A stretch of DNA of 64,000 nucleotides from Chlorops oryzae (Eukaryota > Arthropoda > Insecta > Diptera > Chloropidae). The position numbers and the translations under genes are program-made. Where the stretch lies: NCBI GenBank assembly GCA_020466095.1, contig CM035806.1, positions 56,688,916 through 56,752,915 on the forward strand, in the 5' to 3' direction. The notes beneath the pieces are model-generated. The model had not been told where the DNA came from, did no database searches, and saw nothing but the letters and a program-made list of their open reading frames with translations. Shown here piece by piece: positions 11,254 through 21,662 of this stretch (positions are counted from its first letter, which is position 1; each line of letters opens with the position of its first letter).

Positions 11254-11829
11254 GTAAAATCATTTCTCCCCAAAGGGTATTTAACTAAAAATATGATATT
11301 TAAGTTATCGAAAGATTCATTTCTCATTATTGATAATTTTTTGATTATTGCTTTTTATGACAGCACGGTGGGGTTACAAAATGTTTTCAATAGCTAAGTC
11401 AGGAATTATTATTGCATAAATACTCTCGTTTCATTTGTGAACATCGAGGCCAATTTTGTTCTTGCTCTCTCACTTCGGCTAAGGCTCCCTCAATTTGAGT
11501 TTTGTACTCGTTTTTTGCGTTTTCTTATTCTGTCATCCTCGACTCTCAGTGGAGCATAGGGCCTCCACTATACTCTTGTATCATGCTCGGTTACGTGATT
11601 CTTGACAAAAACCATTCCAGTGTATTTTGCAGCTTGCGGTTCTGCGGCGTGATCATTAGAACAGCGCTCGGTGTATCTCGGTTCATTTGTGTTTACGTTT
11701 TCTGCCTGAAAATCGCTGGCCACCTGGCTACTGCACCGTCTAGAATAAAAATTGGCTCCACTACAGATACATACAGTCACATCAGGACTCTGAGTTTGAG
11801 TCACCTGCTTTTGCCAATGGCTTGCTTGC

Positions 11830-12272
11830 AGCAGTAGAGAACGGCTAGTGCCTTTCCGCATCGCCCGAGCAAGTCCTTGTCCCAATAGAGTTTCGAGTCA
11901 ACAATCACCCCTTGGTATTTCACCTCTGCTCAGAGGTTGATTGGTACCCTATCTACTAGGGTTATTTTGGTCAATCCCTGAGAGTTATATGGCTAGGTGG
12001 TCAGCGTAGCCAAACACCTTGAACCCTTCTTTTTGAAGTCAGACTTTAAAGGAGGCTTTTCTTCCACAAGGTGCACATAAACGGGGATTAACGCCCCTGA
12101 GGAGTGACTCGGTTCGTTGCTCGGCTCAAGTGCTTGTTGCCCATCGATGTATTTATGCATCTGCCAGGAAGAAGCTGATATATGAACTTAGCAGGATGTT
12201 CTCAACCTTCGTCCTGTTGAGGGTCGTTGTAACGGGTCTATGTTATTAAAGGCTCCTTGAATATCTAGAAAC
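11830..12272 (-). pseudogene. Degenerate R1/LOA-type LINE reverse transcriptase, copy A
   Basis: The minus strand shows FLDIQGAFNN (12272 end), then RVTPQGA, a YADHL box in place of YADD, and a GQGLARAM segment, with several stops and shifts between them. These are the RT palm motifs in order. The fragment is the same LINE as at 15127-15573 and 16489-17340. Confidence 0.65.
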
Positions 12273-12492
12273 CAGAGCCGTAAAAGAATTCATTCATTTG
12301 AGGCTTAAGTCACTTTCATTCCCAGCTAAAAATTTCAAATTATGGTTGAATTTATTTCTACGACAATCGAATTATGAATGAAAATTTTGAATTCATCATT
12401 CAGCTGTCAAAAATGATTTATGAATTCAATTTTATAATTCCTATTTTTAAAGCTCCGAGTTAACTCATTTTGATTTTAGCTTAGAATTTGTA
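12273..12492. mobile_element. Left part of a hAT-like element, cut by the mariner
   Basis: Starts CAGAGCCGTAAAAG after CTAGAAAC and matches 15574-15793. In copy A its right half is missing because the duplicated segment ends at the mariner. Confidence 0.75.
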
Positions 12493-13720
12493 TTAGGTGT
12501 AGCAAAAAGAAATCCATTATTTTTCCAATAGATGGCGTTATTTATCTGCATCTCGCGTTGTATAAGTCCGATCGTGTTCCGCTAGGGGGCATTAGAAAGA
12601 TGACAGTTCCAACTAAAAAAGCTTTTTTGACACTTTTTTGATTGATTGATTCAGTTTTGTTTGAGAGCTTGTCAAAGATGGACATCAGCAAAGAGAAAAT
12701 TCGCTACATTTTACAGTTTTTCTTCGATAAGGGAGAAAACGCAAGCCAGGCGGCTGAAAATGTGAATAGCGTTTATGGACCTATACTGTAACAGCCAATC
12801 ATGCGCTATTTTGGTTTCGTCGATTCCGTTCCGGTAACTTCGATGTCAAGGATGCACCACGCACTGGAAGGCCAATTGTCGAAAATGTCGATAAAATCAT
12901 GGAAATTATCGAGTCCGACCGTCATGTTAGCACTGTTTCGATTGCAAAAGAGCTAAAGATTGCACAAAAAACCGTTTGGATTCATTTGAATAAGGCTGGA
13001 TACACAAAGAAGCTCGATGTATGGGTGCCACACGAGTTAACGCAAAAAACCTCATAGACCGAATTTCCATCTGCGAATCGCTGCTGAACCGCAACAAAAT
13101 CGACCCATTTCTGAAGCGGTTGGTGACTGGTGATGAAAAGTGGGTCACTTACGACAACGTCAAGCGAAAACGGTCGTGGTCGAAACACGGTGAACCGGCG
13201 GAAACGGTGGCCAAGCCAGGATTGACGGCCAGGAAGGTTTTGCTGTGTGTTTGGTGGGATTGGCAGCGAATTATCTACTATGAGCTGCTCCCATACGGCA
13301 AAACTCTTAACTCGGAACTCTACTGTCAACAATTGGACCGTCTGAAGGAAGCAATCGCCCATAAGCGGCCAGCTTTGGCCAATTGGAGAGTAATTGTGTG
13401 CCATCAGGACAACGCCAGGCCACACACATCGATAGTGACTCGCCAGAAGCTCCGGGAGTTTGGTTGGGAGGTTCTTCTGCATCCACCTTATAGTCCGGAC
13501 CTGGCACCAAGTGATTACCATCTGTTCCTGTCCATGGCGAACAATTTTGCTGGTGAAACATTCGCTTCAAGAGAGGCTTCTGAAATTCGACTGTCTCAAT
13601 TTTTTGCTAATAGGAACGAGGCCTTCTATGAGAGAGGCATAATGAAATTACCTTTAAAATGGCAACAAGTTATCGAACAAAACGGCGCATATTTGACCTA
13701 AATCGGGTCATTCTAACTAT
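12493..13720 (+). mobile_element. Mariner element, 3' end truncated at the duplication junction
   Basis: Begins TTAGGTGTAGCAAAAAG after a TA (12491-12492). It follows the full copies at 42181 and 46299 until TTCTAACTAT at 13720, lacking the last ~60 bp with the right inverted repeat. The break is exactly where duplication copy B starts. Confidence 0.9.
12678..13701 (+). pseudogene. Mariner transposase (DD34D), frameshifted
   Basis: The ATG at 12678 (MDISKEKIRYIL) is followed by HTH regions. A 2-base loss near 12781 (GGACCTATAC where the sister copy has GGACCTGATAC) breaks the frame. The C-terminal 226 codons (13021-13701) are open and keep the catalytic triad: TGDEKWV, HQDNARPH and SPDLAPSD with 34 residues between the last two aspartates, plus WVPHEL and YSPDLAPSDYHLF. 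TTAGGTGTAG ends and DD34D place it in the mariner family; the subfamily (capitata-like) is a guess. Confidence 0.85.
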
Positions 13721-14112
13721 TTTTCTTTGAACATTTCTTAAAAACACAAACGAATTGGTGGGTTGTCAAAAATTTTAAGTAAAATTTTAATTCGCATCAA
13801 GATCAGTCTTTGAAAAAAATAGAAAATAAAAACAATGCTCCGCTCGCTAGCCGTTATTACATCACAACCATAGGTTAACTACGAAGTGGCGATGTTCACA
13901 TATCTTCCTTTGTGAGTTAGTTTCTTTAGACAACATTAAATGGTCACTTAACCATTCCGGTGAGAAGGTAAATACATTTCTTTCTCCATTCTGTGCAAAC
14001 TTTATAACAAATACTTGTTCTTTGCAATAATATTTTTCCCCTGAAAAAGTTTTGAAACACACAATTTTTTTTAAATTATTTCATATAATTTTTAATCTGC
14101 TTTCTTCGTTAG

Positions 14113-14450
14113 GTCCGGAATATGGTACCACTGAAGCTGCTTGGAAAGGTGTCCTCACCGAAGCTGACCGCTTATCAGATGTGCATCTCAAAATCAAAGA
14201 AAATTTATGCACGGATGTAAATTCTCAGATTAAGAGCTGGCAAAAAGATAATTATCATCATACGCTAATGCAAATAAAAGAGCGTAAAGATATGGAAGAT
14301 CTTTTTAAGAAAGCACAGAAACCATGGGCCAAGCTATTAGCAAAAGTAGAAAAGGCAAAAGCGGACTACCATGCTGCATGTAAAACAGAGCGAAGCGCTA
14401 CGAACCAGGAACAGAACGCCAAAGCGGATAGTTCCCTTTCACAGGACCAG
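14113..14450 (+). CDS. Synd: Syndapin/PACSIN F-BAR exon, copy B
   Basis: It has the same 338-bp exon, acceptor (CTTCGTTAG) and donor (GTAAAATC) as copy A, and I see no amino-acid difference. Both copies look functional, so nothing in the exon itself tells which one is used. The identity points to a very recent duplication or to two alleles placed in tandem by an assembler. Confidence 0.85.
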
Positions 14451-14595
14451 GTAAAATCATTTCTCCCCAAAGGGTATTTAACTAAAAATATGATATTTAA
14501 GTTATCGAAAGATTCATTTCTCATTATTGATAATTTTTTGATTATTGCTTTTTATGACAGCACGGTGGGGTTACAAAATGTTTTCAATAGCTAAG

Positions 14596-14695
14596 TGCAA
14601 AAAATGCGAACAGATAAAAGAAAGAAAGACAACGCGAAATTGATAAAAAAAAAAATTTTAAACTGACTATCATTTCGTCATATAATAAGAAATGG
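14596..14695. other. 100-bp segment present only in copy B
   Basis: Copy A joins TAGCTAAG directly to TCAGGAATTATT (11398/11399). Copy B has 100 extra AT-rich bases between the same words, just downstream of the Syndapin exon. No inverted ends are seen. It is either an insertion in B or a deletion in A. Confidence 0.85.
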
Positions 14696-15126
14696 TCAGG
14701 AATTATTATTGCATAAATACTCTCGTTTCATTTGTGAACATCGAGGCCAATTTTGTTCTTGCTCTCTCACTTCGGCTAAGGCTCCCTCAATTTGAGTTTT
14801 GTACTCGTTTTTTGCGTTTTCTTATTCTGTCATCCTCGACTCTCAGTGGAGCATAGGGCCTCCACTATACTCTTGTATCATGCTCGGTTACGTGATTCTT
14901 GACAAAAACCATTCCAGTGTATTTTGCAGCTTGCGGTTCTGCGGCGTGATCATTAGAACTGCGCTCGGTGTATCTCGGTTCATTTGTGTTTACGTTTTCT
15001 GCCTGAAAATCGCTGGCCACCTGGCTACTGCACCGTCTAGAATAAAAATTGGCTCCACTACAGATACATACAGTCACATCAGGACTCTGAGTTTGAGTCA
15101 CCTGCTTTTGCCAATGGCTTGCTTGC

Positions 15127-15573
15127 AGCAGTAGAGAACGGCTAGTGCCTTTCCGCATCGCCCGAGCAAGTCCTTGTCCCAATAGAGTTTCGAGTCAACA
15201 ATCACCCCTTGGTATTTCACCTCTGCTCAGAGGTTGATTGGTACCCTATCTACTAGGGTTATTTTGGTCAATCCCTGAGAGTTATATGGCTAGGTGGTCA
15301 GCGTAGCCAAACACCTTGAACCCTTCTTTTTGAAGTCAGACTTTAAAGGAGGCTTTCTTCCACAAGGTGCACATAAACGGGGGATTAACGCCCCTGAGGA
15401 GTGACTCGGTTCGTTGCTCGGCTCAAGTGCTTGTTGCCCATCGATGTATTTATGCATCTGCCAGGAAGAAGCTGATATATATATGAACTTACCAGGTTGT
15501 TCTCAACCTTCGTCCTGTTGAGGGTCGTTGTAACGGGTCTATGTTATTAAAGGCTCCTTGAATATCTAGAAAC
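15127..15573 (-). pseudogene. Degenerate LINE reverse transcriptase, copy B (interrupted by hAT)
   Basis: Same frame remnants as 11830-12272. The LINE resumes at 16489 beyond the hAT element: the eight bases CTAGAAAC before it and TTAGAAAC after it are its target site in the LDIQGAF region. Confidence 0.65.
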
Positions 15574-16488
15574 CAGAGCCGTAAAAGAATTCATTCATTT
15601 GAGGCTTAAGTCACTTTCATTCCCAGCTAAAAATTTCAAATTATGGTTGAATTTATTTCTACGACAATCGAATTATGAATGAAAATTTTGAATTCATCAT
15701 TCAGCTGTCAAAAATGATTTATGAATTCAATTTTATAATTCCTATTTTTAAAGCTCCGAGTTAACTCATTTTGATTTTAGCTTAGAATTTGTAAATCATT
15801 TTCCAGCCTTAGAATTGAAATCACAATTTCTAAAACAACCTATGTCCGCATTTGAAAAGCCCTAATTGTATTTTTGAAATCTGGGAGTTATTTTCTTTCC
15901 CTTAGCAAATAAACAGGAATTCGAAAAATGCTTCAACTATGTCCCCTCTATAGACATAAATAAACTATCCATTAAAAATCTGAGACACTTTTTTGCCAAT
16001 AGCCAAATATTTGCAAAACTTGTCCGAACATTTTTCAACGCAAAAGGGAATTCTCAAAATTCGTTACCACTTCCCATTAATAGCCATTGTTTTAGAAATT
16101 GTGATTTCAATCCTAAGGCTGGAAAATGTTTTCAAATTGATTTGATTTAAAAATTCTAAGCTAAGATCAAAATGAGTTAACTCGGAGCTTTAAAAAAGGA
16201 ATTATAGTATGCTTGCCACACGTAGATCGAAATTGAGCAATTTCAGAACAAAATTTAAATTGCCTCAATTTCAAATGTCAGATTTGTTCTGAAATTGTTT
16301 GAAATTGAGCAAATTTGATCTACGTGTGGCAGGCATATAAGATTGAATTCATAAATCATTTTTGACAGCTGAATGATGAATTCAAAGTTTTCATTCATAA
16401 TTCATTATATCGAATTTTCGAATGAAATCTTTAAAAGGAAATTCAAAAGGCTGAAATTTGAAAGTGATTTAATTCATTTACAGCTCTG
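15574..16488. mobile_element. hAT-like non-autonomous element with long inverted repeats
   Basis: The ends are CAGAGCCGTAAA...TTTACAGCTCTG. They are flanked by CTAGAAAC and TTAGAAAC, an 8-bp duplication with one mismatch. The arms (about 15574-15860 and 16075-16488) are diverged inverted copies. A 130-bp palindromic MITE sits in the right arm at 16208-16337. There is no coding capacity. Confidence 0.8.
16208..16337. mobile_element. Small palindromic MITE, ~130 bp
   Basis: TATGCTTGCCACACGTAGATC is paired with GATCTACGTGTGGCAGGCATA around an internal imperfect palindrome containing TTTCAAATGTCAGATTT. Comparison with the opposite hAT arm shows the insertion broke GGAATTATA-AATTGAATTC near a TA. 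A diverged relative lies at 63728-63857. Confidence 0.75.
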
Positions 16489-17340
16489 TTAGAAACGATG
16501 ATAAGGTGTACTGTTTGCAGTGAAGTTACTTCTATTTATAGCTCAGAAGTGAGCTATGAACCGTAGATCGGCCTTTTGTATATGTATGTTATGTGGTAAT
16601 CGATGACGCGTTGAAGCGTAGTGAAAACAAAGGATGAGAGACGAATTGGTCTGAATTCTTTCGGCGTTGCCTCCGATACAGAAGCCTGTATAACGGTGGG
16701 TACGATAACGTCCGGGCTAGGAAATTTGAAGGCATGGGAGCACGTCTATGCTGCCTGGGAAATGTGTGTTTAGTAGGGTCCCCCTAGCATTTCCACACAA
16801 AACTCCACTCATTTACTGCTAATAGTTTGAGTTGACCGGATTTTGGTGCCGTTACGGGATAGAAGCTTGCGAAGTCTGCCTGTTTCGCTTAAGCTTTCTA
16901 CTTGGTGGCAGAAGTGTCTCCAGGATGCGCGTTTTACTTTCTTGTGTCGGTTTCAAATACCTAGATTTTCAATGTATAATGCCCAGTTATTGTTTATTTT
17001 TGCTAGGTTGAAGCCTTTCCTACATTCCCTGTGTAGCTCGGCTATGCGTTTACTCCACCAGTAAGGTTTGGGCTTACTCCTAGGCTTACCCCTACGTCTG
17101 CATGCAGCCAAGGTTACCTGGTCACATTGGATCTTCTGAGTTAATGTTGCTTGGAATCTGATATACCTATGATCCGAGAGGGAGCATTCCTTAGAGACTC
17201 GCCAGTTTGTGACCAATTCCGCTGCTTATTCGCTTATTCATGCATGGCCATTATTAGCTATTGCCAGATTGTTGCTCAAAATGAAGTCCAAGTGAGACTC
17301 TGATGTAGTGTTTACGTGGTGCAATTGAATATTTTATCGC
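16489..17340 (-). pseudogene. Degenerate R1/LOA-type LINE: endonuclease end and start of RT
   Basis: On the minus strand, from right to left: an endonuclease C-terminus with NWRVSKECSLSDHRYIRF (about 17210-17150), a basic linker containing WWSKRIAELHREC, then RT motif 1 with PKEFRPIRLSSF (about 16660). Stops and shifts interrupt it. It is the upstream part of the LINE continued at 15127-15573. Confidence 0.65.
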
Positions 17341-17764
17341 GATTTGTGCAATTAATTCAACGGGTTGAGGTAGAGACCTGAACTGTGGCACAAGTGTTAA
17401 CTTAAGTGATTGTGTGCTTTAGACAAAATATTTATTAAATACGCTTGCGCGCGGTGTCTCTATGCGAACGAAACCTGTAATGTGTTTATTTTAAGGAGAG
17501 AAAATTTTTTTAACATTTTATTGTTACAAATACACAAATATTGTTTTTTTCGCTTAGAGAAAAAAAAATTTTTTTTATACCGCGAGAAGCTTAAGAGTTT
17601 GAGTTGCAGTGAATTGCGCTTGGGGCGGTAGCGATTGGGTTTTTTGTGGTACTTTGCTTGTCTGCCAGAGTGCTTGGGGAGGTGCTGCGTGCAGCAGAAA
17701 CTGGAGCACGGGGCGGTTTTGGCTGGAGAGCCTTAGTTTGCCAATAAGAGTTTTCAGACCTTAT
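17341..17764. other. Unassigned sequence left of the LOA-like LINE
   Basis: A minus-strand frame rich in Pro, Gln and Ala (about 17750-17600) could be upstream coding sequence of the degenerate LINE. I do not recognise it. Confidence 0.3.
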
Positions 17765-20700
17765 TTTTTTATTTTTTTTTTATTAAAATAAACGCCTATT
17801 TTCAAAGGCAGCACTCAGACTTCCAATTTGTCCATTGTACTGACCCTAGATGGCATATTCTTTACAGGGTCTTCCCAGTTCTATGGATGAACCTTAAAAG
17901 ATTCCTGAAAGATAAGGAAAGAGCATTCTTTCCGTATATGTCACACGTACCGAATGCCATCAGTCTGCTTCGTGAGAATGCCGGGCAGTCGAACAAATAA
18001 TGTTCAGCCGTTTCCTCATCCTCCTCTCCGCAGCACAGGCAGTTAGCATTTTCGGTGACTCCTATCACCTTGAGGTGCTTTGCAAAAGCGCCATGCCCTA
18101 TGATTGCATTAACCAAAAGTCTGCAGTCTCCCCTAGGTAGGGACAGCAGAAATTTGGCAGATTTGCTACACAAAGATGGCAACATTTGCTTCGAGAACCT
18201 ACACGTAGAAACATTTTGCCATTGCTGTGAACAGGTTAGAAAAACCCATTCCGCAACAGCCGTCCTTATGTTGGCAGTAGCAACTCCTATGACTGGTTCC
18301 GGACCAAGAAAAGGTGTATTAGATGCAAGTTTGGCTAGCTTATCAGCTTCCTCGTTGCCTTCAACACCAGAGTGTCCTCTCACCCATCTGAGCTGCACAG
18401 AGTTGAATTTACTGACGTAATTAACTCTATTTTTGCACTGTTTTACTAGATTTGACGAGACAGCAGGGTTAAGCATTGCCAGTAGCGCAGCCTGACTGTC
18501 ACTAAAGACATAGATGCTTCTACCCCGCCATCTTTTATCAACTTCATGATCCATTGCTTGAAGGATAGCAAAAACCTCAGCCTGAAACACTGTCGCTTTG
18601 CTCCCAAGTGGAAAAAAGAGTTTCTGTTCCTCCTCTTCCCTTATAAATACTCCTGCTCCAGAACCTAGTTCCATTTTTGAGCCGTCAGTATAAATGGAAC
18701 TTGCGTTAACCAGAAGATCTGAAACATCTTCAGCTTCATCCAGCTTAACTTCAAAGTTGCGTTTCAAGATCAGGGTGGTAGTGATCGCGTCAGACGGCAT
18801 ATGCATTGTGTTTGTATCAATGCCCGCTCCCCCCGCTACATCACTCACGTCCCACCCTGTTCTTATCCAGTAACCATTGCGCTTTAATCTACAGACTGCC
18901 TTGATGGCTTGTCCTTTGATAAAGACATCAAGTGGTTCCAGATTTAACAAGGCGTCGAGAGCTGGCCCAGGTGTTGTGGTGAAAGCACCAGTACAACCTA
19001 GATTCACAGCCCTTTGAAGTTTGGCAAGCGCCGCAACAGAGGATTTCCGTTTCATTGCGCTCCACCAAATCACCGACGCATACGATATCATGGGTCTGAT
19101 CAGCACTCTGTAAATCCAAAGAACTTTACCCGGCGATAGACCCCATGTTTTGCCAAATACCTTCTGACACTTCCAAAAAGCTGATAGCGCCTTTGAGATT
19201 TTGACCTGTAAATGCCTTCTCCACAGAAGCTTGGTATCTAGAATGACTCGCAGATATTTGACTTCCGTTGAGAGTGCAATATCAACTCCCCTTAGCATTG
19301 GAAGAGTCAGTCTGTCCATCCTTCTTCTTCTAGTAAAGAGAACTACACTAGTCTTAGAAGGATTTACGGAAAGCCCATTACTAATGCACCAGGCGTCTAT
19401 ACGATCTAGTGTCGCTTGCATTTTTCTGCTAACGTCACGAAGCGATGATCCACTGATCAGTACTGCAACATCGTCCGCGTAAGCTTGTGCGTAAATACCA
19501 GAGCAGTTTAGCGCGCATAGCAGAGAGTCGACCTGAATACACCATAGCAGAGGTGAGAGAACGCCACCTTGTGGACATCCTCTATTCACTACTGATACGA
19601 CATATTTATCGCAGTCTGCTTGCATCACCAACGTCCTATGTGACAGAAGAGACCTGATCCAGTCAACTATCACCTTATCTACGCCAAAAGCTGCAGTTGC
19701 CCTGCACACTCCATCGAATGTTGCACTATCAAAGGCACCCTCAATGTCAACAAAAATACCTGCAGCGTATTCTCTCTTATCGAACGCTCTCTCAACTCTA
19801 GAGACGAGTTGATGTAGGGCAGTTTCGCAAGATTTTCCGCGCTGGTACGCGTGTTGACATGGTGACAGAGGCTGCCTCGAAAGAACCTTCTCTCGAATGT
19901 GCAGCTCAACTATCCTTTCGAGACTCTTTAGCATAAAAGACATCATGCTTATAGGTCTGAAACTTTTTGGCAGAAAGTAATCGTCTCTACCAACCTTTGT
20001 TATAAACGTCACTTTGACTGTCCTCCATTGGGTAGGTATGTATGCTCTTGCCACGCATGCCACAAAAATCTTTTTCATGACAGGCAGCAGCATCTCAATT
20101 CCTTCCCTGATCATAATTGGTAGGATTCCATCTGGCCCCGGCGATTTATAGGGGTCAAAGGATGCAGCCGCATACCTTATGACCTCTTTCGTCACCAGCT
20201 GCCTCGCAATCCTCCAATTATGCTTATCTATGTGCGGCCTGACATAGTCACACTCAATTGGACCAGGGTGGTCGCACACCAGTGTTGGATTTCCCGGAAA
20301 GTGAGTCGCGAGCAGCTCCATATAAGCTTCTTCCTTCGACTCAGTTACCGATCCATCCTCCCGTCTCAGTGTATCCAGCTTGACCGAATGATCCCGCTTT
20401 AAAAACTTGACCATTCTGTTGAATTCACTGACGGATTCAATTCCGCTGCAAAAACTTTTAAAAGCTTCAATTTTTGCTTTGCGAACTGCGCTTTTATACT
20501 CTTTTTGCTTGGAACGATAAAGATTCCAGGGCCCCTCAGACCTTTACTTCAAAGCCTTATTGAGGAGTCTCCTGGATTCATTCCTAAGCTTTTGTAGATT
20601 ACCATTCCACCAGGGAACCGATTTTCTACTAGGCCCCGCTTGAAGTGGACAAGCACGTTCAAAGCTGGCTGTAAGACTGCAGTGAAGTTGCTCCACTGCA

Positions 20701-21549
20701 GCATCAATACTCCGCTCTTTCCGTTCACTTAGCGGACCAAAGTTACAGTTCCTTAGTTCAGACCTGTACCTTTCCCAGTCCGCTTTCCTAGGGTTTCTCC
20801 TTGGCACCGGGTCCATAACCCTTGCCCCAAGAGTGAACTCTATGTATCTGTGGTCAGATAGGCTATCCTCATCCAACACTTTCCAGTTACTGATCAAATC
20901 TTCCACCTTAAAAGAGAGTGCCAGATCGATAACTTCCTGCCTTATGGCAGTCACAAAGGTAGGACGTGCGCCTACATTTTGTATTGACAAGCCTGAAGAC
21001 AGGATGTACTCAAACAGCTTTATACCCCTACCATTGCACTTGCTACTGCCCCAAATAGTATGTTGGGCATTAGCGTCGCAGCACAATACTAGAGGCAGAT
21101 TTACTCTACTACAGTAGCTTGTAAGCTCATCTACCTCCCTCGTCGGCGGGGGTAGTATTGAGTCAAACGGTAGATAGGCGGAGGCGATGACGATGTGCTT
21201 CCACCCATCAGCGCTCTTGTAGCTTATCCTCGCAGCGATCAGATCCTGCCCACTAAACTGAGCCAATCTGTTCACCGTAAGGTCACCAGACACTATAAGA
21301 CAAACTCTCGGACGGACCGAGCGTTCATCATATAGTATCGTAGTGCCACACACCCCGCCCAAGCCACAGATACGCTGTTTGTGTATCCATGGCTCCTGCA
21401 CGGCAATGATGTGTGGAGATGTATGCAGCAAGGAAATTCGCCTACCTAGGAGGCAGGAGGCGGCTTTTGAGTGCTGCAAGTTGATCTGTGTTATTATCAC
21501 ATTCTTCATCATAAGAATGGATAATAATACATTAACGTCTCAATCTGCT
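17765..21549 (-). mobile_element. LOA/I-type LINE, 5'-truncated but nearly intact ORF2
   Basis: The element lies on the minus strand. Its 3' end is marked by an A-rich tail (T-rich on the plus strand, about 17765-17790) after a ~75-bp 3' UTR. ORF2 fills 21512-17862. The sequence directly upstream (21549-21654) is a piggyBac relic, so ORF1 is missing. The right boundary is estimated; no target duplication was found. Confidence 0.8.
17862..21512 (-). pseudogene. LINE ORF2: endonuclease, reverse transcriptase, RNase H
   Basis: One frame of 1,216 codons is interrupted only by a TAA at 20544-20546. The N-terminal ~230 residues are an AP-type endonuclease (INLQHSKAA, VQEPW, DANAQHTIWG, SLSDHRYIEF). 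RT follows with KSFRPISMMSFMLK, FVDIEGAFDSA, GCPQGGVLSPLLW and AYADDVAVLI (about residue 678). RNase H has IYTDGSKMELGSG, FSDSQAAL and RWVRGHSGVEGNEEADKLA (from about 935). A CLCCGEEDEETAEHYLFDC finger closes the protein (about 1160). EN-RT-RNase H order fits the LOA, I and related clades. The function is target-primed reverse transcription. With one stop this is a young copy. An unspliced functional copy probably exists elsewhere. Confidence 0.9.
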
Positions 21550-21662
21550 CATTTGGAGTCAATATGGATTTTCACCCATCCAAAGAACAGATTGAGCTAC
21601 TCCGCAACGAAAGTCGGGAAATTGGCATTTTAGATGTTCATCATGTATTCGATGGTATAGTA

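Larger units (their letters stand above)
10519..12492. repeat. Large tandem duplication, copy A
   Basis: Nearly identical to 13718-15793, apart from a 100-bp indel and scattered substitutions. It contains the Syndapin exon, a degenerate LINE and the left part of a hAT element. It ends at a TA dinucleotide where a mariner sits. Its first bases (TATTTTTCTTTG) are the same as those that follow the truncated mariner at 13718. Confidence 0.95.
13718..15793. repeat. Large tandem duplication, copy B
   Basis: Second copy of 10519-12492, 102 bp longer mainly because of 14596-14695. It runs straight on into unduplicated sequence at 15794, with no mariner at the TA where copy A has one. Confidence 0.95.

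Noticed and set aside
11502..11885. Overlapping plus and minus frames, repeated at 14799-15182
   Set aside because: They recur only because of the tandem duplication; only the first ~20 residues of the minus frame match LINE RT, and nothing supports an independent gene.
12982..13521. 179-codon minus-strand frame over the mariner
   Set aside because: Antisense shadow of the transposase, repeated over the other mariner copies.
13307..13570. Other long minus-strand frames over the mariner
   Set aside because: Shadows of the transposase C-terminal half with no family features of their own.
18055..20402. Plus-strand frames across the LOA-like LINE
   Set aside because: Antisense to the ORF2 frame that carries all the motifs.
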